Source: Sphaerisporangium rubeum (lineage in GTDB: Bacteria > Actinomycetota > Actinomycetes > Streptosporangiales > Streptosporangiaceae). From it: DNA of 64,000 nucleotides. The notes beneath the pieces were generated by a model. It saw nothing but the letters and a program-made list of their open reading frames with translations. It was not told where the DNA came from and searched no databases. Shown here in pieces: positions 46,202 through 54,768 of this stretch (its first letter is position 1; every line of letters begins with the position of its first letter). The DNA is taken from assembly GCF_014207705.1 (NCBI RefSeq), contig NZ_JACHIU010000001.1:6936501-7000500 (forward strand). Direction: 5' to 3'. The translations under genes and the position numbers were made by a program.

Positions 46202-47596
46202 GTGATCAAGGTGAGCGCGTGGCATCGGTACTCCATCAGGACCCGCCTGACTGTCGTGGCCGGCGCCGTCATGGCGCTGCTCTGTACTGTTGTCGCGGTG
46301 TTCGCCTTGGTTGCGGTACGGGAAGCCTCCGTCGAGGAGCAGACGAAATGGCTCACCGTCCACGCCGTGGAGACGGCCAAGGAGATACGCCACAGCGGCG
46401 TGCCCTCGTACCTGCCGCCGGGCAGGCGCAACGAGGGGATCCAGGTGTTCGACCCGGCCGGCACGCTGGTCGCTGCCACCCCGGGCTTCTCGGCACGCGA
46501 GCCGCCGATAACGAACCTTCACCCTGATGTCGACGCTTATACGATTGCGCGGTTGTGTGATCTGCATGCGTTCCCCGGCCAGTGCAAGATCGTCATTTCC
46601 TATCCCGTGCACAAGGCCGACGGCGTCTGGTTGCTCAACATGGCTGTTGACGATGTTCCCTGGTACGTAGGCCCTCGGCTGCTGATTCCTCTCGCCGCCG
46701 GCTGGCTCTTGCTGGTCGGGGCGACCACGGCGGGCACCTACCGGACCGTGGGAAAGACCCTGGAGCCGGTGGGCGCGATCAGCGGCAAGCTCGCCCAGAT
46801 CACCGCTAGTGATCTCAGCCACCGGGTGCCGGTACCGAAATACCAGGACGAGCTGCGCGACCTCGCCGAGGTCGCGAACAAGACCCTGGACCGGGCCCAG
46901 TCGGCGGTCGAGCAGCAGTTGCGGTTCGCCTCGGACGCCTCCCACGATCTGCGCAGCCCGCTGGCCGCCATGCACGTGCAGATCGATGAGGCGCTCATGT
47001 ACCCGAAGGAGACAGACTGGCCGCGAACGGCGAACGCGCTGCTGGACAGTGTGGAACGGCTTGAGGACCTGGTCAGCGACCTGTTGCAGACCGCCCGGCT
47101 GGACGCCGGCATCAGCGGTCCACACGATCACATCGACCTGACCGCTCTGGTGGCGGCCGAGCTGGACCGGCGCCCTCGCCGTGTCACGGTGATCCGCCAC
47201 CTCACCTCCGGCGTGATGATCAAAGGGGAGCGGATCGGCCTGGTCCGACTGCTGAACAACTTGCTGGACAACGCCGAACGCCACGCCGACTCCACCATCA
47301 CCATCAGCCTCACCCTGAAGGCGGGCACGGCGGCGCTGGAGGTGTGCGACGACGGCCAGGGCATCGCCCCCGACCAGCAGGAGGTCATCTTCCAGCGGTT
47401 CGTCCGCCTCGAGGCCTCCAGCAGAAAGGACTCAGGCGGCACCGGGCTCGGCCTGCCGATCGCCCGGCAGATCGCCGAAGCCCACGGCGGCACCCTCACC
47501 CTCGAAGACAGCCCCCGCGGCGCACGATTCGTCCTACGCCTGCCCGGCCATGCCGCACCTTCCGCGGACCACGTTCGCACGCCGGCGAAGGTGTGA
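46202..47596 (+). CDS. Sensor histidine kinase (orphan)
   Basis: This is a 464-residue inner-membrane two-component kinase (GTG 46202; GTG 46211 also possible). Two membrane segments (LTVVAGAVMALLCTVVAVFA near 17-40; PRLLIPLAAGWLLLVGATT near 158-176) bracket an extracytoplasmic sensor. HAMP (YRTVGKTLEPVGAISGKLAQ), H-box DASHDLRSPLAAMHVQ with the phospho-His, N-box NNLLDNAERH, G1 DDGQGIAPD and G2 GGTGLGLPIARQI follow. The usual OmpR-type regulator gene is not adjacent; the 5' flank is mobile DNA, so the partner may have been lost. Confidence 0.9.
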   Translation: MIKVSAWHRYSIRTRLTVVAGAVMALLCTVVAVFALVAVREASVEEQTKWLTVHAVETAKEIRHSGVPSYLPPGRRNEGIQVFDPAGTLVAATPGFSAREPPITNLHPDVDAYTIARLCDLHAFPGQCKIVISYPVHKADGVWLLNMAVDDVPWYVGPRLLIPLAAGWLLLVGATTAGTYRTVGKTLEPVGAISGKLAQITASDLSHRVPVPKYQDELRDLAEVANKTLDRAQSAVEQQLRFASDASHDLRSPLAAMHVQIDEALMYPKETDWPRTANALLDSVERLEDLVSDLLQTARLDAGISGPHDHIDLTALVAAELDRRPRRVTVIRHLTSGVMIKGERIGLVRLLNNLLDNAERHADSTITISLTLKAGTAALEVCDDGQGIAPDQQEVIFQRFVRLEASSRKDSGGTGLGLPIARQIAEAHGGTLTLEDSPRGARFVLRLPGHAAPSADHVRTPAKV

Positions 47597-47637
47597 CCTC
47601 GGGAACCGGCGGCCGGCAACGCACCCGGCACCGGTCT

Positions 47638-47823
47638 CTACCAGGAGTCGTCCTCGTCGAAGTCCGCGGCCTCGTCGCGGGCGTCGGGGTCGCGCAACTG
47701 CCGGTGGCGGTGGCGCCACCAGCGGGGACGGTCGACTTCTCCGGGACGCCGCGCCGGCGGCCGCGGCGCCGCTGTCCCGGCTCGGTGGGGAGGACGTCGC
47801 GCCGATCGCCGCGAAGTTGACAT
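47638..47823 (-). CDS. Possible small basic/acidic protein
   Basis: A 61-codon minus-strand frame ends with RPRWWRHRHRQLRDPDARDE then AADFDEDDSW. The acidic C-terminus and ATG start look natural, but no ribosome site is clear. It lies between the kinase and ABC genes. Confidence 0.4.
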   Translation of the reverse strand: MSTSRRSARRPPHRAGTAAPRPPARRPGEVDRPRWWRHRHRQLRDPDARDEAADFDEDDSW

Positions 47824-47871
47824 CCGGTGCGTCCCGGATCAGTTCCCTCCTGCTCCAGCCGTATCGCTATT

Positions 47872-47928
47872 CAGTGTTGCTACATACCGGTAGTCAGTGT
47901 TACTTTGTACCAGTACCTAGCAACACTG
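47872..47928. promoter_or_regulatory. Operator-like repeats before ABC exporter operon
   Basis: CAGTGTTGCTA (47872-47882) is matched by the inverted TAGCAACACTG (47918-47928), with a further CAGTGTTACT at 47895 and small palindromes (TACCGGTA, GTACCAGTAC). The region is AT-rich for this genome and lies 124 bp before the ATPase start. The PadR protein encoded in the same operon is the likely binder. Confidence 0.6.
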
Positions 47929-48051
47929 GTTAGCGGGAGAGAAGCATGCTTGCCGCGGCCGGGATCGTCCGACATCGCCATTGAGGCGCCGCATGGCGCC
48001 GGTTCGGCGGCGCTGTCGAGTACGCCGGCGGATGAGCAGACAGGAGCAGGT

Positions 48052-48828
48052 GTGACGACACAACAGTCCCCGGCGATCCAGGTGAACGGCCTGGAGAAGT
48101 CGTACAAGGAACTCAAGGTGCTGCGCGGTGTGGACTTCAGCGTGGCGCGGGGTGGCATCTTCGCTCTGCTCGGCTCCAACGGCGCGGGCAAGACCACGGT
48201 TGTGAAGATCCTTTCCACGCTGCTGCGGCCTGACGCCGGGACGGCTCGGGTGAACGGCTTCGATGTCGTGACCCAGGCCGCGGACGTACGCGAGTCCATC
48301 AGCCTCACCGGACAGTTCGCGGCCGTCGACGAGATCCTCAGCGGGCGGGAGAACCTCGTGCTGGTCGCACGACTGCGGCATCTCAAGAACCCCGGCACGA
48401 TCGCCGACGACCTGCTCGAACGCTTCTCGCTGACCGAAGCCGGCGGCAGAAAGGCGTCGACGTACTCGGGTGGCATGCGCCGTCGCCTCGACATCGCGAT
48501 GAGCCTCATCGGCGACCCGCCGGTCATCTTCCTCGACGAGCCGACCACCGGTCTCGACCCCCAGGCGCGCATCGAGGTCTGGCACGCCGTCAAGGAACTC
48601 GCCGTCAAGGGCACCACGGTACTTCTCACCACCCAGTACCTGGACGAGGCCGAACACCTCGCCGACCGGATCGCGATCCTTCACGAGGGCCGGATCATCG
48701 TGAACGGCACGCTCGCCGAACTCAAGCGGCTCCTCCCGCCGGCCAAGGTCGAGTACGTCAAGAAGCAGCCGACCCTGGAGGACGTCTTCCTCACCCTCGT
48801 CGGATCGAAGACAGAAGGACGATCATGA
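48052..48828 (+). CDS. ABC transporter ATPase (DrrA-like)
   Basis: This is a 258-residue protein from GTG 48052 with GGAG upstream; the longer frame to 47827 is leader. Walker A LGSNGAGKTTVVK, signature YSGGMRRRLDIAM, Walker B PPVIFLDEPTTGLDP, and the switch His replaced by Gln in TTQYLDEAEHLADR, as in DrrA-type exporters. It powers the permease encoded next (stop/start overlap ATGA at 48825-48828). Substrates of such exporters include drugs and lipids. Confidence 0.92.
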   Translation: MTTQQSPAIQVNGLEKSYKELKVLRGVDFSVARGGIFALLGSNGAGKTTVVKILSTLLRPDAGTARVNGFDVVTQAADVRESISLTGQFAAVDEILSGRENLVLVARLRHLKNPGTIADDLLERFSLTEAGGRKASTYSGGMRRRLDIAMSLIGDPPVIFLDEPTTGLDPQARIEVWHAVKELAVKGTTVLLTTQYLDEAEHLADRIAILHEGRIIVNGTLAELKRLLPPAKVEYVKKQPTLEDVFLTLVGSKTEGRS

Positions 48829-49589
48829 GCAAGCACTTCCTCGGCGACACCACCGTCCTGCTGGGACGTTCCCTGCGTCACGTCAGCCGCAGCCCGGACA
48901 CCATCATCACGACCGCGGTCATGCCGATCGCCATGATGCTGATGTTCGTCTACGTGTTCGGCGGCGCGATCGACACCCGATCGGGCTCGTCGTACGTGAA
49001 CTACATGCTGCCCGGCATCCTGCTCATCACGGTCGCCTCCGGTATCGCCTACACCGCCTACCGGCTGTTCATGGACATGAAAGGTGGCATCTTCGAACGC
49101 TTCCAGTCCATGCCGACCGCGCGGTCGTCCGTGTTGTGGGCACACGTGCTGACCTCGCTGGTCGCCAACCTGATCTCCCTCGTGGTCGTGGTGCTCGTCG
49201 CCCTGCTCATGGGTTTCCGCACGGGGGCCGGACTGCTCGCGTGGCTGTCGGTCATCGGCATCCTGGTCCTGTTCACCCTGGCGCTGACCTGGATCGCCGT
49301 CATCCCCGGCCTGTCGGCCAAGACCATGGAAGGCGCGAGCGCGTTCTCCTACCCGCTGATCTTCCTGCCGTTCCTCAGCTCCGCGTTCGTCCCCACCGAC
49401 ACCATGCCCACCGTGGTGCGGGTCTTCGCCGAGAACCAGCCGGTGACCTCCATCGTCAATGCCATCCGCGACCTGTTCGCGGGGCAGCCGGTCGGTGACG
49501 ACATCTGGATCGCCCTGGCCTGGTGCGCCGGCATCCTCGTCGTCGCGTACGTCCTCGCCATGAACACCTATCGCCGCAAGATCTCCTAA
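48825..49589 (+). CDS. ABC-2 type permease
   Basis: This 254-residue protein has six hydrophobic segments (TAVMPIAMMLMFVYVFGG; GILLITVASGIAYTAYRL; LVANLISLVVVVLVALLMGF; WLSVIGILVLFTLALTWIAV; FSYPLIFLPFLSSAFV; ALAWCAGILVVAYVLAM). The conserved loop LPFLSSAFVPTDTMP is typical of DrrB-like permeases. It is co-translated with the ATPase; together they form one exporter. Confidence 0.92.
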   Translation: MSKHFLGDTTVLLGRSLRHVSRSPDTIITTAVMPIAMMLMFVYVFGGAIDTRSGSSYVNYMLPGILLITVASGIAYTAYRLFMDMKGGIFERFQSMPTARSSVLWAHVLTSLVANLISLVVVVLVALLMGFRTGAGLLAWLSVIGILVLFTLALTWIAVIPGLSAKTMEGASAFSYPLIFLPFLSSAFVPTDTMPTVVRVFAENQPVTSIVNAIRDLFAGQPVGDDIWIALAWCAGILVVAYVLAMNTYRRKIS

Positions 49590-49667
49590 GGACCCCTCAA
49601 CTCTGTGTAATCGTGTAGCGGTATTCGGCGGCACCGAGTACCTGGAAGGGACGGAAATGGACCCACG

Positions 49668-49994
49668 ATGGACAACCTGACGGAGATGCTGAAAGGGACA
49701 CTTGAGGGCTGCGTTCTCGAAATCATCGCGAACGAGGAGACCTACGGGTACGCCATCACGCGGCAGTTGAACGAACTCGGCTTCGCCGACGTCGTCGAGG
49801 GGACGGTTTACGCCATCCTGCTGCGGCTGGAGAAGAACGGGCTCGTCCAAGTGACGAAACGACCGTCCGGCCTGGGCCCGCCGCGCAAGTTCTATGCGCT
49901 CAACGACGCGGGCCGCGAAGAACTCTCGACGTTCTGGGAGAAATGGGAGTACATCACAGCACGGATCAGCAAGCTCAAAGGAGGCGGCAGATGA
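49668..49994 (+). CDS. PadR-family regulator
   Basis: This 108-residue protein follows the PadR pattern: MLKGTLEGCVLEIIANEETY, GYAITRQLNELGFADVVEGT, VYAILLRLEKNGLVQVTKR, and GPPRKFYALNDAGREELSTF. PadR proteins repress transporter genes until a ligand releases them. It is followed by two DUF1048 genes, the usual partner of such regulators, and likely controls the ABC operon through the repeats at 47872-47928. Confidence 0.92.
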   Translation: MDNLTEMLKGTLEGCVLEIIANEETYGYAITRQLNELGFADVVEGTVYAILLRLEKNGLVQVTKRPSGLGPPRKFYALNDAGREELSTFWEKWEYITARISKLKGGGR

Positions 49995-50347
49995 ATTTCT
50001 GGGAGACCATCACAGGCAGCGATATCACCAGGGAATGGAAAGCGTTCGACGTACGGGCCGCGGTGTTGCCGGCCGACCACCGAGCTGCGTGGGAAGAGAT
50101 CAAGGGGCATGTTTCTCTGTACTCGGACTTCACCGGCCGGAACCTCACGCCGATTCTCGACGGTGCTCTGGGGCTGCTCGAAGAGACGTCGTCCGATGGG
50201 CAGAGCGTTCACGAGGTGCTGGGTGACGACATCGCGGGCTTCTGCGCGGCGCTGGCCGGCGGCGAAGGAGCACGGAGCTATCGCGACCGGTGGCGTGAGC
50301 AGTTGAACAGGAACGTCGCGAAGAAACTGGGCCGGCTGGGAGGCTGA
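49991..50347 (+). CDS. DUF1048 protein 1
   Basis: This 118-residue helical protein starts at ATG 49991, overlapping the PadR stop (ATGA). It contains DITREWKAFDVRAAVLPADH, YSDFTGRNLTPILDGALGLL, VHEVLGDDIAGFCAALAGG. DUF1048 proteins are regularly encoded beside PadR regulators and ABC exporters; their biochemical role is not established. Confidence 0.85.
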   Translation: MNFWETITGSDITREWKAFDVRAAVLPADHRAAWEEIKGHVSLYSDFTGRNLTPILDGALGLLEETSSDGQSVHEVLGDDIAGFCAALAGGEGARSYRDRWREQLNRNVAKKLGRLGG

Positions 50348-50348
50348 A

Positions 50349-50675
50349 ATGGGCATCCAGGACATCATTGAAGGCAAGAAGCAGTGGCGAGCGCACATGG
50401 CGCGGGTCAAGGCGCTCCCGCCGGACTACCAGATCGTCTACAAGGAGATGCAGCGGTACTTCTTCAAGGTCGGGCCGGTCGGACTGACCGACGGGTCCCT
50501 GCTCTCGGGGATCGTCGACTTCTTCGAGGAGGGAGCGGCGGCCGGCAAGGGGGTCCTGGAGGTGGTCGGCGACGACGTCGCCGCCTTCTGCGACGACCTG
50601 ATCAAGGACTCGCGCACCTACGCGGAGATCTACCAGGAGTCCATCAGCCGGAGACCCGGCACGGCGGAGAAGTGA
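50349..50675 (+). CDS. DUF1048 protein 2
   Basis: This 108-residue paralogue of the previous gene (KQWRAHMARVKALPPDYQIV, IVDFFEEGAAAGKGVLEVVG, DDVAAFCDDLIKDSRTYAEI) has its ATG two bases after the previous stop. It is the last gene of the exporter operon. Confidence 0.87.
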   Translation: MGIQDIIEGKKQWRAHMARVKALPPDYQIVYKEMQRYFFKVGPVGLTDGSLLSGIVDFFEEGAAAGKGVLEVVGDDVAAFCDDLIKDSRTYAEIYQESISRRPGTAEK

Positions 50676-50717
50676 GACCGTGACCCCACGGCGCCAACCC
50701 TGGGCCGGTTTCCACGG

Positions 50718-50745
50718 CCTCGGGCCGGAGTGGACCGGCCCGAGG
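50718..50745. terminator. Bidirectional hairpin between convergent genes
   Basis: Perfect 11-bp stem CCTCGGGCCGG/CCGGCCCGAGG around AGTGGA, between the DUF1048 gene and the dehydrogenase gene. Confidence 0.8.
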
Positions 50746-50766
50746 TCTTGAACGGTGCGGGGTTGG

Positions 50767-52338
50767 TCAGCTGGTGACGGCGCAGGCGTCTTTGTTGAGG
50801 GTGAAGCGGGTCGGTAGGGAGGCGTCGCCTGTGTGGCTGGCCAGGTAGCCGATCGAGACGCTGCGGCCTGGGGAGATGGAGGCGTTGTAGGTGGCGTTCG
50901 TGGCGGTCACCAGGTTGCTGCCTTGGGTCAGGTCGGTGTTCCAGTCGGAGATCACGGTCTGGCCCAGGGCCAGGGGGAAGACCAGTCTCCAGCCGTCGAT
51001 CGGTGTGGTGCCGGTGTTGGTGATGGTGATGTCCACGGTCATTCCGGTGCCCCAGGCCTGCTTGGTCAGTTTGAGGCGGCAGGTCGGCGCGGCCCGTTCG
51101 AACGACACTCGGTGGAGTCCGCCGGGGAGGTCGTTGACCACGTAGAACTCGCCTCTCGGGGTGGTGCCGAAGGCGGTGACCTGGGTGGGCATTTCGCCGA
51201 TCTCGGCCTGGAGGTAGCCGCCGCGGCCGTCCTCGCGCAGGGCCCATACGGTGGAGGAGCAGTAGTCGGTGGCGATGTAGGTGCCGCCTACCAGGTCGGC
51301 GAACTGTTCGCCGCGGTACACATGGCCGCCGATCACGGCGCAGCCGCCGGTGTACGGGGTGTAGGTGAGGACCGGCTTGGTGTACTGGACGTCGGATCGG
51401 CATTGGGCCTGGTCGAAGATCTCCAGGCCTTCGTAGCAGGACCAGCCGAGGTTCGCGCCGGCTTGGCGGCCGGCTTTGAGGTGGTCGATTTCTTCCCATC
51501 TGCCTTGGCCGACGTCGCCGATCCACATCGAGCCGTCGGCGCGATCGATGGAGAAGCGCCAGGGGTTGCGCAGGCCGTACATCCAGATTTCGCCGCGTGC
51601 GCCGGCACGGCCGACGAACGGGTTGTCCGAGGGGATGCAGTAGGCCAGGGAGCCGCATCTCCGGTTCACGTCGATGCGCATGATCTTGCCGAGGAGGGTG
51701 TCCAGGCGCTGGCCGCTGTCGAAGGGGTCTCCGGCGGCGCCGCCGTCGCCGATGCTCCAGTACAGGTAGCCGTCGGTGCCGAAGGTGAGCTGGCCGCCGT
51801 TGTGGTTGTCGTACTCGGCGTGTTCCTGGGAGAGCAGCGGTTCGAGGCGTGCTTCGTTCAGTCTGTACCGGGCCAGGGTCACCGCGCCGGCCGGCAGCGC
51901 GGTGTAGGCGAGGTAGAGGTTGTGGCTCTGCGCGAAGTCAGGCGCCAAGGCGATGCCGAGCAGTCCCCGTTCGTTGCCGGACTGGTCCACCGACGCCGTG
52001 ATGTCGATGATCGGGTCCTGCGCGAGGCCGGTGTCGGGGTGGTAGACACGCACGGTGCCGCGCTTCTCGACGATGAACAGCCTGTTCGTGCCGTCGTCGG
52101 GTGCGGCGATGGCGACGGGACGTCGCAGGCCGAAGGCGACCTGGGTGGTGGTCGCGTTGATCTCTTCCAGCGGTACGGTGGCGGCGCGGGGTGCCGGCGC
52201 GCCGCTGCCGGCGACGGACGCGGCGGGGACGGATGGGGGTGTGGCCGCGGCAGCCGGTGGGGTGAACGCGATAGCGGGGGCGAGCAGTGGCAGGGACAAG
52301 GTGAGCAACGCGCGGGCTGCCCAGCGATTTCCTGACAA
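50767..52338 (-). CDS. Secreted PQQ-dependent sugar dehydrogenase with CBM2
   Basis: This is about 523 residues if started at TTG 52338 (GGAG seven bases upstream); the open frame extends to 52872, but only this start gives a proper signal peptide (WAARALLTLSLPLLAPAIAF, AAAA). The catalytic part is a six-bladed propeller of the soluble glucose/sorbosone dehydrogenase type: RLFIVEKRGTVRVY, NERGLLGIALAPDF, DNHNGGQLTFGTDGYLYWSI with the active His, and GEIWMYGLRNPWRFSID. The C-terminal 100 residues are a CBM2 cellulose-binding module (WNTDLTQGSN, ATYNASISPGRSVSIGYL). Oxidation of sugars at cellulose could feed electrons to oxidative polysaccharide enzymes; that is inference. Confidence 0.85.
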   Translation of the reverse strand: MSGNRWAARALLTLSLPLLAPAIAFTPPAAAATPPSVPAASVAGSGAPAPRAATVPLEEINATTTQVAFGLRRPVAIAAPDDGTNRLFIVEKRGTVRVYHPDTGLAQDPIIDITASVDQSGNERGLLGIALAPDFAQSHNLYLAYTALPAGAVTLARYRLNEARLEPLLSQEHAEYDNHNGGQLTFGTDGYLYWSIGDGGAAGDPFDSGQRLDTLLGKIMRIDVNRRCGSLAYCIPSDNPFVGRAGARGEIWMYGLRNPWRFSIDRADGSMWIGDVGQGRWEEIDHLKAGRQAGANLGWSCYEGLEIFDQAQCRSDVQYTKPVLTYTPYTGGCAVIGGHVYRGEQFADLVGGTYIATDYCSSTVWALREDGRGGYLQAEIGEMPTQVTAFGTTPRGEFYVVNDLPGGLHRVSFERAAPTCRLKLTKQAWGTGMTVDITITNTGTTPIDGWRLVFPLALGQTVISDWNTDLTQGSNLVTATNATYNASISPGRSVSIGYLASHTGDASLPTRFTLNKDACAVTS

Positions 52339-53229
52339 GTCGGGCTCCAGAGACGGGTTTCGTCGGGGTCTGGAGCGCGTCCAAGCTCGCACACGTCCGG
52401 CTCGGTCGCATTCCGCTCCTGGACGGCCGGAGTACGACGCCGATCGCACAGGCTCCATGCTCTGACGCGCCCGGACCGGACGGTATCGGCTGGCCGCCGT
52501 CACAACCAGGCTCGCGGCGGCGAGTCCCCGTCTCGCGAAGCGGCAACGGACCGCTGTGGCGCTTTCTTCCGTCCTTGACCGTGGACGATGCGAAAGTCCT
52601 TCGGGACGGGCCGCCACCGGATTCATGAAACGTACATCGCCATGGGGAACCGAAATGCCGCGGCCGAGCGCATCCGAAGGTTGTGGTCGAAAGGGCTCGA
52701 GAAAACGACGTCGCATCGGTCGAGGTCGTGACCGAGCGTCGCCGGCGCACCGATCCGGACGGGCTTCCGCTGCCGGCCGTACCAGGGGGAGTCGACCGGC
52801 CCGGTCGTCGCGTCCGATGCCGTGGACGGGTGAAATTTTCACCACAAGTTTCTCGTCGCCACTGTGCGCCAAGCTTGATATGCCAGATGGACGTCCGAGG
52901 CTCCTGGCCCCGTCTTCACCGGTACTCGGCAGCCGTTGACAGGGGCTTTCTCCTCATATTTGCTCTTTCGCACCGCCTCAGTCAGCCGAGGAGGAGGAAA
53001 AGGCGGGGATTGGTTGTGAGCGCTAACAAAGTGTGGCGCGGCAGGTCGGCGTCCGTACGTCCCCGAAACCGGCCCTGCGTTTCTCTCCTGACGAACTGCC
53101 TCGGCCATGGCCGGACATTCGGCTTCCTCGGGATGCGCGGAAGCGGGACCCCGACGCGGCCAGGGTCGTCGGCCGCGGATTCCTCGACGCCGGAGACGGC
53201 GCCGCAAGTGCATGAGTGGAGGAACGCTA
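52339..53229. other. Intergenic region between divergent secreted-enzyme genes
   Basis: About 0.9 kb without a supported gene, although long chance frames exist because of high GC. It contains the operator-like palindrome at 53014-53029 and is expected to hold promoters for both genes. Confidence 0.5.
53014..53029. promoter_or_regulatory. LacI/CebR-type operator upstream of polyester hydrolase
   Basis: TTGTGAGCGCTAACAA is symmetric at 14 of 16 positions around AGCGCT, like operators of LacI-family sugar regulators such as CelR/CebR (whose consensus also centres on GAGCGCTC, from memory). It lies 200 bp before the hydrolase start, suggesting control by cellulose breakdown products. Confidence 0.6.
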
Positions 53230-54579
53230 GTGCTTCGACGTATGAGTGAGTCATCGGCGCCTGACGCCGGTGGCGGGCCGCGTACGCGGCCCGGGTCCGC
53301 GAGATGGTCGGCCGGACGCGTCATGGCCGCGATGGTGGCCATCCTAGGGCTGCTCACGGTGACCATCGCCACCCGTCCGGCGTCGGCCGCCGACAATCCC
53401 TACCAGCGCGGCCCCGATCCGACTCTGGCCAGCGTCGCGGCCAACAGGGGGACGTTCGCCACCGCGCAGCTGAGTGTGCCGGGGGACGGGTTCGGCAGTG
53501 GGGTCATCTACTATCCGACGGATACCAGTCAGACATTCGGTGCGGTCGCGATCGTGCCTGGGTACTCCGCGCTGTTCTCTGTCGAAGAGGCGTGGATGGG
53601 GCACTGGCTGGCGTCGTTCGGGTTCGTCGTGATCGGGATCGAGACGATCAGCCGGAGCGACAGTGCGGACGCCAGGGCTACTCAGCTGCTCGCCGCGCTC
53701 GACTATCTGACGCAGCGGAGTTCGGTGCGCAGCCGGGTGGACGCCAGTCGGTTGTCGATCATCGGTCACTCCGCGGGTGGGGCCGGTGTCCTCACGGCGG
53801 TGTTGCGGCGGCCGACGTTGAAGGCCGCGGTGGGGCTCGCGCCGGGGTCGCCGGTGGGGAACTACAACCTGTCGAGCGACCGGGTGCCGACGATGTTCAT
53901 TTCTGGACAGCGGGACACGACGGTTTCGCAGTCCTATCTGAATGGGATTTATCCCACTATTCCTGCCAGCACGCCTAGCGCCTGGGTGGAGCTGACCGGC
54001 GGGGACCACCTGTTCCCGACGCGGGCCAACACCAACATGATGCGGGTGCTGATTCCCTGGTTGAAGATCTTCGTCGACAATGACACGCGGTACACCCAGT
54101 TCCTGTGTCCGTTGATGGATTCCAGCGGGATTTCGATGTACCGCAACAAGTGCCCGTACGTTCCCACGTCGCCGTCTCCCTCGCCGAGTACGTCGCCGTC
54201 GCCGTCCGTCAGCCCGTCGCCTTCGCCGTCGGCGAGTCCGTCGCCGTCGCCGTCGCCGTCCACCAGTCCGTCGCCGCAGCCCTCGGGTGCCTGCAGCGCC
54301 ACTTACCGCACGGTGAACTCGTGGTCCGGCGGCTACCAGGCCGAGGTCACGGTGACGGCGGGCAGTTCGGCGATCAACCGGTGGAGCGTCAGATGGACGC
54401 TGAGCAGCGGTCAGTCGATCTCGCAGGTGTGGAACGGCACGTTGAGTGCCGGCGGGTCCTCGGTGACGGTGGCGAACGCCTCGTACAACGGGTCGCTGCC
54501 GGCCTCCGGCACGACGACGTTCGGTTTCCTCGCCAACGGCGCTCCGTCCACCCCGACCCTGACGTGCACCAGCCCGTGA
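53230..54579 (+). CDS. Secreted PETase/cutinase-like polyester hydrolase with CBM2
   Basis: This is a 449-residue protein from GTG 53230 (GGAGG seven bases upstream). Signal peptide VMAAMVAILGLLTVTIATRP, ASAA. The mature enzyme begins NPYQRGPDPTLASVA and follows actinomycete cutinases such as TfCut2 throughout: FGSGVIYYPTD, GAVAIVPGYSALFSVEEAWM, nucleophile Ser in IIGHSAGGAG, catalytic Asp in SGQRDTTVS, His in TGGDHLFP, and the end DNDTRYTQFLCP...CPY with its disulfide Cys pair. A Ser/Pro linker and a CBM2 domain follow. The Trp of the PET-binding aromatic clamp (TPW in TfCut2) is replaced by Gly (LAPGSPVGN), and GHSMG is GHSAG. Confidence 0.9.
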   Translation: MLRRMSESSAPDAGGGPRTRPGSARWSAGRVMAAMVAILGLLTVTIATRPASAADNPYQRGPDPTLASVAANRGTFATAQLSVPGDGFGSGVIYYPTDTSQTFGAVAIVPGYSALFSVEEAWMGHWLASFGFVVIGIETISRSDSADARATQLLAALDYLTQRSSVRSRVDASRLSIIGHSAGGAGVLTAVLRRPTLKAAVGLAPGSPVGNYNLSSDRVPTMFISGQRDTTVSQSYLNGIYPTIPASTPSAWVELTGGDHLFPTRANTNMMRVLIPWLKIFVDNDTRYTQFLCPLMDSSGISMYRNKCPYVPTSPSPSPSTSPSPSVSPSPSPSASPSPSPSPSTSPSPQPSGACSATYRTVNSWSGGYQAEVTVTAGSSAINRWSVRWTLSSGQSISQVWNGTLSAGGSSVTVANASYNGSLPASGTTTFGFLANGAPSTPTLTCTSP

Positions 54580-54630
54580 GCACAGGCGGCCCCGTCGGAA
54601 AGCGGGCCGCGGTGGAGTGAGCCCTTGGGC

Positions 54631-54683
54631 CGCGGTGGGCCAGGCGGTGCCGGCAGTTCGTCGTCCCCGCCTGGCCCACCGCG
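54631..54683 (+). terminator. Rho-independent terminator after polyester hydrolase
   Basis: Perfect 17-bp stem: CGCGGTGGGCCAGGCGG at 54631 pairs with CCGCCTGGCCCACCGCG at 54667, followed by TTTCTCT. Confidence 0.85.
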
Positions 54684-54768
54684 TTTCTCTCCGGAAACCG
54701 ACGTGCCGCTTGACCTTGACACGGTGACAAGGTCTTAGCTCGTCACTGTGGCCGTCGAGGGAGAGAGA

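Noticed and set aside
50833-52335. 500-codon plus-strand frame opposite the sugar dehydrogenase
   Set aside because: Antisense frame typical of high-GC DNA; the minus strand carries clear enzyme motifs.
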